Positions 50,573-59,371 of a DNA stretch of 64,000 nt are shown here, piece after piece. The stretch comes from Halorussus amylolyticus. GTDB lineage: Archaea > Halobacteriota > Halobacteria > Halobacteriales > Haladaptataceae. The notes beneath the pieces are model-generated. The model did no database searches and was not told the DNA's origin. It saw only the letters and a program-made list of their open reading frames with translations. How positions within the stretch are numbered: position 1 is the first letter of the stretch; the number at the start of each line of letters is the position of its first letter. The stretch lies in NCBI RefSeq assembly GCF_004143485.2, contig NZ_RXOB02000022.1:204199-268198 (forward strand), written 5' to 3'. A program made the position numbers and the translations under genes.

Positions 50573-52003
50573 CTATTCGAGGTAGCCGAGTTCTTCGAGT
50601 CTGTCGCGAGTGTCGCCGTCCACCGCCATCTGCTCGCCGCCCGAGACGCCCGCGCCGAACGACGCGAGCGCGTCTTCGAGGTGGTCGGGAACCGAGTCGA
50701 GCGGGTCGGCTTCGAGATAGTCGTCGAGCGCGAACGCGAGCGTCTCGCCCGTCTCGGGCACGGAAATTGCCTTCTCGTCGCGGTGCCAGACCGCGCGCTG
50801 ATTGTAGCCGTAGGCGGTCTCCTCGCACAGGAGCGGTCGGGCGCTCGGCGACTCGCCGAGCGCCCGACCGGTGAAATCGTCCGGAACGTCTCGACCGCCG
50901 GGGTCGTCCGAATCGCCGGGGTCGTCCGAATCGCCGGGGTCGTCCGAATCGCCGGGGTCGTCCGGAACGTCCGCACCGAGCGCCGAGAGAATGGTCGGCG
51001 CGACATCCACGAGCGAAACCGGGCGCGTCGAGCGCCCGGTTTCGACGCCGGGCGCGCGAACCCAGAGCGGGACCCGAGCCACTTCTTCGAGGGTACTGTG
51101 ACCGTGGTCGGTCGCGTAATAACCGCGGGGGTCGTCGTTGAGTCGGCGTTCGAGTTCGGGGTGTTCCCAGAACGCTTCGCCGTGGTCGCCACAGACCGCG
51201 ACCACGGTGTCGTCCGGAAGGTCGGCGAGCAGGGGTTCGAGCGCGTCGTCCGCGCCTCGAATCGCGGCGTCGTAGGCTCGGAGGCGAGCGTCCCGATAGG
51301 CGTCGAACTCCTCGCCCTCGGTCGTCTCGCGGAACCGCCAGTCTTCGAGGTCGTCCGTCGCGGGCACGTCGAACGTCTCGCGGTGGCGCTCTGGAATATC
51401 GAGCGGCGCGTGGGGGTCGCCGAGGTGGAGGTAGCAGAACCACCGGTCGCGACCCGACAGCCAGTCGCGGGCGGCAGAGACGCGTTCTGCGGCGTCGGTG
51501 TATTTGACGCTCACGTGGTGAAAGCGGTCTCCGGTCGCCTTCTCGGCCATCGGAATCGCGGTCAGCATCGCGGTGTCGTAGCCCGCGGCTTCGAGCAGGT
51601 CGGGGAGCATCGGCACGTCGGCGCGGGGTCGCTGCGGGAACTGCTCGGAGGAGAGGTTCCGGGGGCCGGACTCGAAGCGCCCGCCGTGTTCGTGGGGGTA
51701 GCGCCCCGACAGGAGTGAGGGGACGGCGGGAAACGTCCACGGACTCGGAGCCTTCGCGTTCGAGAACGCCGCGGCGTCCTCTGCGAATCGGTCGAGCGTC
51801 GGGGTCGTCTCCCGGTCGTGACCGAACCCCGAGACGTGGTCCGCGCGCAGACAGTCTACGACCACGACGAGGACGTTTCGCGGGTCGGTGACGCGCACTC
51901 CCTCGCGGACCTCGCGGTCACGACGCTTTCGCCAGTGGTTCGCGCGGTGTTTGAGGTCCATCCACGCGTTGTTCACTCGGGGAAATCGCTTCAGGGGGTT
52001 CAT
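50573..52003 (-). CDS. Sulfatase-like alkaline phosphatase superfamily protein
   Basis: 476-residue member of the same superfamily. The basic N-terminus (about 1-35) precedes NVLVVVVDCLRADHVSGFG (metal Asp), the nucleophile region SPWTFPAVPSLLSGRYPHEH and VVAVCGDHGEAFWEHPE. Aligning with sulfatases, Thr stands where formylglycine-Cys should be and the following Arg is missing. An 18-bp tandem repeat gives a DDPGDS spacer (about residue 345-370). It overlaps the upstream phosphodiesterase stop by 4 bp, so they form an operon. Confidence 0.78.
   Translation of the reverse strand: MNPLKRFPRVNNAWMDLKHRANHWRKRRDREVREGVRVTDPRNVLVVVVDCLRADHVSGFGHDRETTPTLDRFAEDAAAFSNAKAPSPWTFPAVPSLLSGRYPHEHGGRFESGPRNLSSEQFPQRPRADVPMLPDLLEAAGYDTAMLTAIPMAEKATGDRFHHVSVKYTDAAERVSAARDWLSGRDRWFCYLHLGDPHAPLDIPERHRETFDVPATDDLEDWRFRETTEGEEFDAYRDARLRAYDAAIRGADDALEPLLADLPDDTVVAVCGDHGEAFWEHPELERRLNDDPRGYYATDHGHSTLEEVARVPLWVRAPGVETGRSTRPVSLVDVAPTILSALGADVPDDPGDSDDPGDSDDPGDSDDPGGRDVPDDFTGRALGESPSARPLLCEETAYGYNQRAVWHRDEKAISVPETGETLAFALDDYLEADPLDSVPDHLEDALASFGAGVSGGEQMAVDGDTRDRLEELGYLE
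50901..50965 (-). repeat. 18-bp coding tandem repeat
   Basis: Three exact units of GGGTCGTCCGAATCGCCG plus a partial fourth inside the sulfatase-like gene. In the protein they give repeated DDPGDS, an acidic flexible linker between the catalytic part and the C-terminal part. Because 18 is a multiple of three, unit gain or loss would not shift the frame. Confidence 0.85.
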
Positions 52004-53595
52004 TCGAGGTACCCCAACTCCCGGAGGGTGTCTTCGACCTCCTCGCCCGCGCGCTCGCCCGTGGCGTCGGTCGCGGTGGGCGGTCCCTGCTCGACCTCTC
52101 TGTCGGCCGCCTCGCCCGCCAGCACGTCGAATCGGACCTCGCCGTCAACGTCTTCCGGAACGGGCGCGCCGAGACGGTGGAGGAGCGTGGGCGCGAGGTC
52201 GTACAGTTCGAGGTCGGCGCTCCCCTCGGCGAAGTCGTCGCCCCACGCCGCGAACACGCCCGAGCGCCGGTGTGTCGCCAGCCACTCGGTCGTCTCGCCG
52301 AAGACGCCGCCGCCGATAGCTTCGGGGGCGTCCACCCCGGTCGTGTACTCCACCACTACGTCGGGACCGCGTGCTCGGTCGCCTGAGTACACGTCCGCGG
52401 GGTCGTGGACCGCGGCGGCCACCGGGTCGCCCGCCGGGGTTTCGAGGGCTTCGAGGTCGCTCGCGAGGCCCTCGACGTAGGCGTCAACTGCCCGGTCATC
52501 CGAGAACGCCGCGCCGTTGACGTAGATTGGTCCTCGTCCGAGCGAGACGGCCTTCGTTTCCGTCCAGTCGATGTCGGCGTCCTGAATCGCGACCCGGCCG
52601 CTCTCGCTCGGGAAGAGGCGCTGGAGCGACTCGGGGACAAGCGACTGGGCGAGATTGACGAGACCGAGTCGGCCGACGAGGCGCTTCAGTCGCTCCTCGG
52701 TCAGGCCGACGCTGGCGAGCAGGTCGCGGGTCTCGGACTCCTCGAACGCCAAGTCGCCCCGGTCGGCGAGCCACTGATTCACCATGAAAATCTCGCGAAT
52801 CTCGGCGAAGCCGTGGTCGCTCATCAGCACGACGGCCTCGGCGTCGTCGCGGTCGAGCAAATCTGCGAGCAGTTCGTCCACGCGCTCGTAGGCCGCCCGA
52901 AGCTTCTCGGGGCGGTCCCAGAGCCGGTGCTGGAGCGTGTCGGTCGCGAAGAGGGTGGTGTGGACGAACTCGCACTCTTTCTCGTCGGCGAGCCACGTCG
53001 CGGCCTCGAACCGCTGTTCGAACAGTTCGCGGGCCTCGGCGACCAGTTCGTCGGGGGTCGCTTCGTCCAGCACGAGGTCGGGCTTGACCCGGTAGTCGGG
53101 AATCGCGTCGAGGAGGTCGGCTTTGAGCGATTCGGGACTTGTGAAGCTCTTGCGCTCGCTTGCGGGGCTTCCGGCGATGGTCAAGACGACTCCGTTGTCG
53201 GTTCGGTCGTTGCTGTCAGCGTCGGCGTCGGGCGCGCCCGACGCCGACGCGCCCGCCGGGTGGGTCGTCGGCATGTTGACCACGCCAGCGCGTCCCCCGC
53301 GGTCGGCGAGCACGTCCCAGTACTCGCACGAGCGGAAGTCGCTCGCGTCGTTCGGCGAAATCTCGTGGGTGTCGCGGTCGTACGCGAACCACTCGTAGAC
53401 GCCGAGCTTTCCGGGCGTCTTGCCGGTCGAGTAACATTTCCACGCGGGGAACGTCACGGGCGGGAGGGTGCTTTCGAGGTCGCCCGAGACGCCCTCGTCC
53501 AGCACGCGGGCGAAGGCGGGCAAGTGACCTTCTTCTGCCCACGGCCGGAGAAGCGACCAGTCGGCCCCGTCGAGACCCACGACGTAGACGGTCAT
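52000..53595 (-). CDS. Type I phosphodiesterase/nucleotide pyrophosphatase-like protein
   Basis: 531-residue alkaline phosphatase superfamily enzyme. It begins MTVYVVGLDGADWSLLRPW (metal Asp) and has the Thr nucleophile in LPPVTFPAWKCYSTGK, typical of nucleotide pyrophosphatase/phosphodiesterases, and VVLMSDHGFAEIREIF (Asp-His). An insert with NSNDRTD-like acidic residues is near 130. The substrate is likely a phosphodiester on a nucleotide sugar or lipid-linked glycan. Its stop overlaps the start of the sulfatase-like gene by 4 bp, and it follows a GT4 gene. Confidence 0.82.
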   Translation of the reverse strand: MTVYVVGLDGADWSLLRPWAEEGHLPAFARVLDEGVSGDLESTLPPVTFPAWKCYSTGKTPGKLGVYEWFAYDRDTHEISPNDASDFRSCEYWDVLADRGGRAGVVNMPTTHPAGASASGAPDADADSNDRTDNGVVLTIAGSPASERKSFTSPESLKADLLDAIPDYRVKPDLVLDEATPDELVAEARELFEQRFEAATWLADEKECEFVHTTLFATDTLQHRLWDRPEKLRAAYERVDELLADLLDRDDAEAVVLMSDHGFAEIREIFMVNQWLADRGDLAFEESETRDLLASVGLTEERLKRLVGRLGLVNLAQSLVPESLQRLFPSESGRVAIQDADIDWTETKAVSLGRGPIYVNGAAFSDDRAVDAYVEGLASDLEALETPAGDPVAAAVHDPADVYSGDRARGPDVVVEYTTGVDAPEAIGGGVFGETTEWLATHRRSGVFAAWGDDFAEGSADLELYDLAPTLLHRLGAPVPEDVDGEVRFDVLAGEAADREVEQGPPTATDATGERAGEEVEDTLRELGYLE

Positions 53596-53619
53596 ACGCG
53601 GCTACTCGCCCCGCCGACG

Positions 53620-54654
53620 CTAAAGTGCTTTGAGAACGGTTCGGAACGCCGCTCGAAACGCGGCCTTCCGGGATTCGGGGTCGAATCGCTCGCCGCGCTC
53701 GCGAGCGCGGCGAGCGAGCGCGCGACGGTCGTCCGAATCGCGCGCGAAGTACTCGCGGACGCCCCGACTCAGCGCGTACTCGTTGGTCTCCACGACGAGC
53801 GACGGGTCGATTTCGCGGGCCTCCGACCGCGTGCCGGCGGTTCGGGTCACGACCGGCGGAACCCCGGCGCGCATCGCTTCGAGCGTGCTGACCGGGAAGG
53901 CGTCCATCCGCGAGGGCTGGACGAACACCGAGGCTGGCCGGAAGGCGTCCGCGAGGTCCTCGACGTACCCCCGGACGCTGACGCCCGGCGTCTCGGCGTA
54001 CGCCTCGGGATGGCCGCCGCCGACGACGTGGAGTTCGGCGTCCGGGAACTCCTCGCGGACGCGCGGCCACGCGCTCACGAGCATGTCCACGCCCTTGTAC
54101 TCCCACGGGCGTGCGACCGTCACCGCGACGTTCGCATCGATGTCGGGGTTCACCTCGCCGAGCGCGTCGTAGGTCTCCTGCTGGACGAACGGGTGGGCGA
54201 CCTCGATTGGGGTGTCCGGCCCCACGATGGGTCGGGTGAACTCCGCGACAAACTCCGAGACGGCGACGACGCCGTCGATGCCCCGGCGGCCGACCGCCCG
54301 AACCGCGGGCGTGCCGAACTTCCCGACGAGCGACTTCACGCCCGAACTCCCTTCGAAGTCGGGGTTGCCGAGCTGGTAGAGACCGTGGTCGGCCGCGAGG
54401 TAGATGAGCTTCCCGCCCCGGGTGAGCCGCCGGGCGAGCGCGGCGTACAGCGGCCGCGACCCCTCCACGAGGTACACGTCGTAGCTCGGGTACGCGAGTC
54501 CGTTGAGACCGTCCTCGAACACGGTTCCCTCGAACGGACCGACGGACAAGCGGTGGTAGTCCACGAGGTCCGCGCCGACCGCCTCCGCGAAGCCGCGGTG
54601 CGCGGGATGGGGGTCCTGGTGGAGCATCGCCACGCGGACGGCGTCGGGGTCCAT
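53620..54654 (-). CDS. Family 4 glycosyltransferase
   Basis: 344-residue GT-B glycosyltransferase. The ATG at 54652-54654 gives MDPDAVRVAMLHQDPHPAHR, a normal start for the fold; 24 codons upstream look spurious. The C-terminal half has VTVARPWEYKGVDMLVSAWP, LHVVGGGHPEAYAE and the E-x7-E region PSRMDAFPVSTLEAMRAGVP. First gene of a minus-strand set with the phosphodiesterase and sulfatase-like genes (24-bp and overlapping spacings). A family-1 element lies upstream. Confidence 0.85.
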   Translation of the reverse strand: MDPDAVRVAMLHQDPHPAHRGFAEAVGADLVDYHRLSVGPFEGTVFEDGLNGLAYPSYDVYLVEGSRPLYAALARRLTRGGKLIYLAADHGLYQLGNPDFEGSSGVKSLVGKFGTPAVRAVGRRGIDGVVAVSEFVAEFTRPIVGPDTPIEVAHPFVQQETYDALGEVNPDIDANVAVTVARPWEYKGVDMLVSAWPRVREEFPDAELHVVGGGHPEAYAETPGVSVRGYVEDLADAFRPASVFVQPSRMDAFPVSTLEAMRAGVPPVVTRTAGTRSEAREIDPSLVVETNEYALSRGVREYFARDSDDRRALARRARERGERFDPESRKAAFRAAFRTVLKAL

Positions 54655-54807
54655 ATTCGAGACGGCGCGCGGTGAACGGATAAATCCCGCGTTCGTGGGT
54701 TGGTGTTCTGTGTATTCTACGGGCATGAGGAACGGGTGTGGGAGTACTCAAAACGGTACACATCTCGAAGTCGCTTCGAACCGCAAGTAGCAGAACCGTA
54801 AACAGCC

Positions 54808-55030
54808 AGAAACCCCCCGCCCGGTCGCGGTGCGGATGCGGTTCTCAGTGGCTCAAGCAGTCGCTCGCTTCTGCGTTTTACGATCAACGTCGCCGTGGTG
54901 TTGTAGAAAGCCCCCGCCCGGTCGCGGTCGCTGACCGACATATCTCGGCCTCTCCGCACAGGTCGGCCGAGATAGGGGTCGGTCAGACGACCAAGATAAA
55001 CGCGACCGGGCGGCCCCTTTCAGTCCCACC
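54808..55030 (-). repeat. Family-1 structured intergenic element, copy 3
   Basis: Complete minus-sense element. Arms on the plus strand are CCGCCCGGTCGCG (54914-54926) and CGCGACCGGGCGG (55001-55013). The inner stem is TGACCGAC/GTCGGTCA where copies 1 and 2 have TCAGCGAC/GTCGCTGA, so both sides changed together. The terminal stem TATCTCGGCC/GGCCGAGATA (54941-54950, 54965-54974) differs from the others but stays paired. A second half-arm is at 54808-54830. It fills the 475-bp gap between divergent GT4 and dpsA genes. Confidence 0.78.
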
Positions 55031-55129
55031 ACCGCATTTTACCGGCCGAGCTACGTTTACTGAAACACGGCCCTCACGGTACAGCGAACCCTTAAGGCTC
55101 TCCTCGTCGTGCCCACTTCGGGGGAAACC

Positions 55130-55675
55130 ATGAGCCAACAGCAACAGCACGTCCGCCAGGGGGCGGGCACCGTCGAACCGAACCCAGTTAGACTCGACGC
55201 CGAGAAGGCCGAGCAGATAGTCGGCGCGCTCAACACCGACCTCGCGGCGACCTACGTCGTCTATCACCAACTCCGCAAGCACCACTGGAACGTGGCGGGC
55301 GCGCAGTACCGCGACCTCCACCTGTTTCTCGGCGAAGCGGCCGAGGAGGCCGAGGCGAACGCCGACGAACTCGCCGAGCGAGTCCAGGCGCTCGGGGGCG
55401 TCCCGGTCAGCGGCCCGGCCGCGCTCGAACGCCACAGTCCGATTCCCTTCGAGGGCGAGGACGTGTACGACGTGCGGACGGCGCTCGGCAACGACCTCGA
55501 AGCCTACGGCGACCTCGTCGAGAGCGTCAGTAGTCACATCGAACTCGTCGAGAGCCTCGGCGACCACGCGACCGGCCACATCCTCCGCGAGCAGTTGGTC
55601 GGCATCGAAGAGCGCGCTCACGAACTCGACCACTTCCTCGCACACGATTCGCTGACGCTCTGGTCGTCGGGGTGA
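55130..55675 (+). CDS. dpsA: DNA-binding ferritin-like protein DpsA
   Basis: 181-residue Dps that oxidises and stores iron and protects DNA. It matches haloarchaeal DpsA: AEQIVGALNTDLAATYVVYH at about 24-43, the ferroxidase site HHWNVAGAQYRDLHLFLGEA (His, Asp) and AEEAEANADELAERV (Glu). The ATG at 55130 gives MSQQQQHVRQGAG. Known Halobacterium DpsA is iron-responsive; no iron-box palindrome was seen upstream here, where the DNA is family-1 repeat and CTTAAGG. Confidence 0.95.
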   Translation: MSQQQQHVRQGAGTVEPNPVRLDAEKAEQIVGALNTDLAATYVVYHQLRKHHWNVAGAQYRDLHLFLGEAAEEAEANADELAERVQALGGVPVSGPAALERHSPIPFEGEDVYDVRTALGNDLEAYGDLVESVSSHIELVESLGDHATGHILREQLVGIEERAHELDHFLAHDSLTLWSSG

Positions 55676-55789
55676 TGACGCTCTAATCGTCGGGATGAGT
55701 CGCGAGCGTCCGTCGCCCTCACCTCGGTTCTCTCTGCTGATAACGCGCGTGGGATTTATCAATTTACGGTGATTCGAATCGAACGGAGG

Positions 55790-56560
55790 ATGGTGTCGAA
55801 GGCGTTCTTTACCGGGTCGAAGTACTTGGTCGAGGACAGCGACGGCCGACACGACTTCGTCCGGTACGACGGCGAGCGATTCCTCGCGGTCCTCTCGACC
55901 GCCGGGCAGAAGATTCTCCGAACGCCGCTCGACGCCGACGAGCGCAAGGCCGACTACCTCAAGGCGCTCGTCCGACTCAACGAGGCGTACTTCGCCGCCC
56001 GCGAATTCGAAGCCGACGCCAAGGGGAACTTCTTCAAGCACGACGACGCCGCCGAGCGGAAATTCCGGTTCGACGTCGCCCAGCGGTTCAGCGACCGAGT
56101 GGACGACCTCCGGACGTTCCTCGCGGCTCACGACGCGCTCGTGGCGGCCGCGACCGAAGACTCCTCGAACGACTCACGCGACACCGCCGACGATGGCGAG
56201 ACCACCGGGGACCAAGCGCTCGCCCGAACTCGGCGCACGCTCTCGGCCTGCACCGACCGCTCGATAAGCGAGGGGTGGTTTCCGACGGTCCAGTCGCACT
56301 ACTACGCGCTGAGTCCGGGCGAACTCGTGGCGGAAGGCCGCGAGCGCCGGAAACAGCGCATCGAGGGCACCGAGAGCTCGACGGGAATCGCGGCGCTGCT
56401 CGACAAACCGCATTTCGAGAAACTGTCGTGGCGCGACCTCCGGCGAATCCGCGACCTGAATCGTGAGTCGCCGGGGCCGGACCCGCGCGTCTGGAAGCGC
56501 CTGCAGAAGGAATATACGTGGTTCCTCGCGCGCGAGCGCATGCGAGCGACGCCCGAGTGA
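55790..56560 (+). CDS. Hypothetical haloarchaeal protein
   Basis: 256-residue soluble protein, mostly helical. It opens MVSKAFFTGSKYLVEDSDGRH with a beta-rich start, has a Lys/Glu/Arg-rich helical middle (FRFDVAQRFSDRVDDLRTFL), an acidic disordered insert at about 120-140 and a C-terminal YTWFLARERMRATPE. A TATA-like GGATTTATC at 55752 suits a start at the ATG at 55790 rather than the GTG 21 nt upstream. I do not recognise the family. Confidence 0.62.
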   Translation: MVSKAFFTGSKYLVEDSDGRHDFVRYDGERFLAVLSTAGQKILRTPLDADERKADYLKALVRLNEAYFAAREFEADAKGNFFKHDDAAERKFRFDVAQRFSDRVDDLRTFLAAHDALVAAATEDSSNDSRDTADDGETTGDQALARTRRTLSACTDRSISEGWFPTVQSHYYALSPGELVAEGRERRKQRIEGTESSTGIAALLDKPHFEKLSWRDLRRIRDLNRESPGPDPRVWKRLQKEYTWFLARERMRATPE

Positions 56561-56596
56561 AACAGGTAAGGGACGGCCGAGCCAGCCGAAAACGAC

Positions 56597-57361
56597 TCAC
56601 AGCGCGAGCCATTCGGTCTCGATGTCGTCGAGTCGCCAGCGTTGCTCGACGCCTTCGTCTCCCCGGCGGACTTCCACGACCGCGTCGAACAGCGCCGACA
56701 GCGATTCGACCGTCTCGGCGTCGGGGTCGCCGGGGAGGTGATAGTGACCCATCCCACCGGCCCGCTCGACGACTTCGGTCACGCCGAGCAGGAATCGGCG
56801 GGCGTCTCGGTCGTCGTAGCCGGCGACGACCGGCGCGAGCGAGTCGAAGCAGACCCGGAGTTCTGCGGGCGAGACGTGGTCCACTTTGGCTTCGAACGCC
56901 GCGACCGACTCCTCGATTGCGACGCCGAGGTCCCGGAGGTCGGCTGTCTCGACGATTTCGGTTCGGAAAATTCGGTCGCCGGAGTCGGATTTATCGGAGT
57001 CGTTCGCGGCGGGGTCGCTCGTGTCTGAGTCGCGTTCTTCAGAATCGGTCGCGACGGGGGCGCGAGACGCGCCCCCGTCGCGACCGGCCGCCCGCCAGTC
57101 CACGAGTGCGGCGAGGTCGCGGTCGGGTCTCGTCCCGACCGCCGACAGTTTCCGACGCGCGACCGCCGGTCGCGCGTCGGCGGTGACGAACAGTCGATAG
57201 CGCGGCCCGGCGTTCGAATCGCCGAGCAGGCGCTCGCACGCCGGGTCGAGACCGTCGCTCCCGACGAGCAGTACGTTGCTCCCGTTTCGCTTGAGGTCGG
57301 CGAGTCGGCGCTCGAACCGCACCGTCGCCTCCGGAACCCCCTTTCGTTGCCCCCCTGACAT
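56597..57361 (-). CDS. RecA-like sensor domain protein without DNA-binding part (DUF7504-like)
   Basis: 254-residue paralogue of the N-terminal domain of the regulator at 21036-22121. Shared features are NVLLVGSDGLDPACERLL at the start, an acidic Ser/Asp-rich insert (about 105-125), RRFLLGVTEVVERAGGMGHYHLPGDP near residue 185-210, then ETVESLSALFDAVVEV. The winged-helix tail is missing. It may titrate or partner the full-length regulator. I recall the domain as DUF7504 (unverified). Confidence 0.7.
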   Translation of the reverse strand: MSGGQRKGVPEATVRFERRLADLKRNGSNVLLVGSDGLDPACERLLGDSNAGPRYRLFVTADARPAVARRKLSAVGTRPDRDLAALVDWRAAGRDGGASRAPVATDSEERDSDTSDPAANDSDKSDSGDRIFRTEIVETADLRDLGVAIEESVAAFEAKVDHVSPAELRVCFDSLAPVVAGYDDRDARRFLLGVTEVVERAGGMGHYHLPGDPDAETVESLSALFDAVVEVRRGDEGVEQRWRLDDIETEWLAL

Positions 57362-57477
57362 CGATTCACCAATAACGGCGATGCCTACAATAAGCGTTTC
57401 GGAGGTCCGAAATCGCTGTCGGCAAGAATCGGGGACGAGCAGAGGGTTTTCGAGTCCGGCCCCCCGAGTCCCGGACG

Positions 57478-58569
57478 ATGAGCGACGACCTCTTTAGCCC
57501 GCTGTCGATTCGAGACACGACCGTCCGAAATCGCGTGATGGTGTCGCCGATGTGCCAGTACTCCTGTGACACCGACGGTCTCGCGACCGACTGGCACGAG
57601 GTCCACCTCGGGAGTCGCGCGACCGGGGGTGCCGGTATCGTGATGACCGAAGCCACCGCGGTCGAACCTCGGGGGCGCATCACTCCCAACGACTTGGGCA
57701 TCTGGAGCGACGACCACGCCGACGCGCTCGCGCCCGTCGCCGACTTCATCGCCGACCGGGGCGCGACCCCGGCCATCCAGTTGGCCCACGCTGGGCGAAA
57801 GGCGAGCAAGACCAGACCGTGGGACGGCAGCGTTCCCCTCCAACCCGACGAGGGCGGGTGGGAGACCCTCGCGCCGAGCGAGAGTCCGTACCCCTACGAC
57901 GACGAACCGCCACAGACGAGAGCGATGACCGAGGACGATATCGAGGCGTTCAAGGCCGACTTCCGGGCCGCGGCCGAGCGGTCGCTCGACGCTGGCTTCG
58001 AAATCGCCGAGGTCCACGCGGCCCACGGCTACCTCCTCCACGAGTTCCTGTCGCCGGTCACGAACCGCCGCGACGACGCCTACGGCGGGGATTTCGAGGG
58101 CCGGATCCGACTCGTCCGCGAGGTGACGGCGGAAGTTCGGGACGTGTGGCCCGACGACCTGCCCGTATTCGTCCGCGTCTCCGCATCCGATTGGCTCGCC
58201 GACCGCGACTCGTGGACGGTCGAGGACACCGCGCGACTCGCTCCCCTGCTCGCCGAGGCGGGCGCGGACCTCGTAGACGTGAGTTCGGGCGGCATCCACC
58301 CCGACCAAGAAATCCCCGGCACGGGACCGAACTATCAGGTGCCCTACGCCGAGCGCGTGGGCGAGGCGACCGACGCGCTCGTCGGCGCAGTCGGGGGAAT
58401 CTCGGAGCCAGCGCAGGCCGACGCCCTGATTCGAAACGACAGAGCGGACCTCGCCATCGTCGGGCGCGAACACCTCCGGGACCCGTACTTCACGCTCCAC
58501 GCCGCGGAGGAACTCGGCGCGGGCGACCGAGTGGAGTGGCCAGTGCAGTACCGGCGCGGGGTCGAGTAG
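57478..58569 (+). CDS. NADH:flavin oxidoreductase (old yellow enzyme, YqjM type)
   Basis: 363-residue FMN enzyme reducing activated C=C bonds with NAD(P)H. The YqjM-type active site is visible: MVSPMCQYSC (Cys near the flavin), AIQLAHAGRKAS (His/Arg), and VHAAHGYLLHEFLSPVTNRR (His-x-x-His substrate pair and Arg). The FMN phosphate site is AVGGISEPAQADALI and the C-terminal LAIVGREHLRDPYF. Cytosolic; the physiological substrate is unknown. Confidence 0.9.
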   Translation: MSDDLFSPLSIRDTTVRNRVMVSPMCQYSCDTDGLATDWHEVHLGSRATGGAGIVMTEATAVEPRGRITPNDLGIWSDDHADALAPVADFIADRGATPAIQLAHAGRKASKTRPWDGSVPLQPDEGGWETLAPSESPYPYDDEPPQTRAMTEDDIEAFKADFRAAAERSLDAGFEIAEVHAAHGYLLHEFLSPVTNRRDDAYGGDFEGRIRLVREVTAEVRDVWPDDLPVFVRVSASDWLADRDSWTVEDTARLAPLLAEAGADLVDVSSGGIHPDQEIPGTGPNYQVPYAERVGEATDALVGAVGGISEPAQADALIRNDRADLAIVGREHLRDPYFTLHAAEELGAGDRVEWPVQYRRGVE

Positions 58570-58650
58570 TCGGCACAGACGCGCTCGAAACTCCCGGAGT
58601 TTCTCGAGATTCCCGCAATTTCTTGTTGTCTCGCGTGTACGTTCACGAGT

Positions 58651-59322
58651 ATGTCGAGAGAGACCCGATTCGCGCCGTTCGACTTCGAACACGTCGAGAC
58701 GGCGACCGCGGGCGGTCTGCTGGTCGCGTTATTCGCGCTCCCGCTCGCCGGTCCGGCGTTCGACGCGCTCGGCGTGACCCCACCTCCGGTCGCGGATATC
58801 GTGATTCCGTGGCTCTTCGCCGGTGCCGTCGTCGGAATCGTGGTCTCCTTCGAGGACCGGCCGGTGTCGTCGCTCGGCGTTCGGCGGCCGGACGTGTGGG
58901 ATATTCCCTACGCAATCGCGGCGTTCGTCGGCGCTCTGCTCGCGCTCGTCGCCACCGATTCGGTGGTGTCCGCGCTCGGTCTCGCCCAAACTGAGGGTTC
59001 GACGCTCGCGGACGGTCGGACGATTGGCATCGCGCTCGCGGGTGCGATTTCGGCGGGCGTCGTCGAGGAGATTCTGTACCGGGGGTATCCCATCGAGCGA
59101 CTGCTCGAAGCCACCGACAGCGCGCTGGCGGCCGGGGCGATTTCGTGGCTCGCGTTCACCCTCGCGCACGCGCCGGGGTATCCGGCGGGTCACGTCGTTC
59201 AGGTGTCGCTCGGCGCGCTCGTCTTCACGCTGGTCTACCTCCGCAGGCGAACCCTCGTCGCAGTCGTCCTCGCGCACGTCGCGGTGAACGTCGCGGGGGT
59301 GCTGTCGGCGGTGTACGCCTGA
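58651..59322 (+). CDS. CPBP family intramembrane metalloprotease
   Basis: 223-residue membrane protease of the Rce1/CPBP (Abi) family. Five to six helices are visible. Conserved metal-site motifs are EEILYRGYPIERLLE (Glu-Glu-x3-Arg), AFTLAHAPGYP (His) and VLAHVAVNVAGVL (His-x3-Asn). In bacteria such proteins process membrane peptides or aid immunity to bacteriocins. It lies alone between an old yellow enzyme gene and a thiolase gene. Confidence 0.9.
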   Translation: MSRETRFAPFDFEHVETATAGGLLVALFALPLAGPAFDALGVTPPPVADIVIPWLFAGAVVGIVVSFEDRPVSSLGVRRPDVWDIPYAIAAFVGALLALVATDSVVSALGLAQTEGSTLADGRTIGIALAGAISAGVVEEILYRGYPIERLLEATDSALAAGAISWLAFTLAHAPGYPAGHVVQVSLGALVFTLVYLRRRTLVAVVLAHVAVNVAGVLSAVYA

Positions 59323-59371
59323 CGGACACGAGAGGGTGGCTTTCTTAACCGCCGGTCGCGTACGCAACCGT

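Noticed and set aside
52405..54675. 756-residue plus-strand reading frame
   Set aside because: Shadow of the phosphodiesterase and GT4 genes, both with clear motifs on the minus strand.
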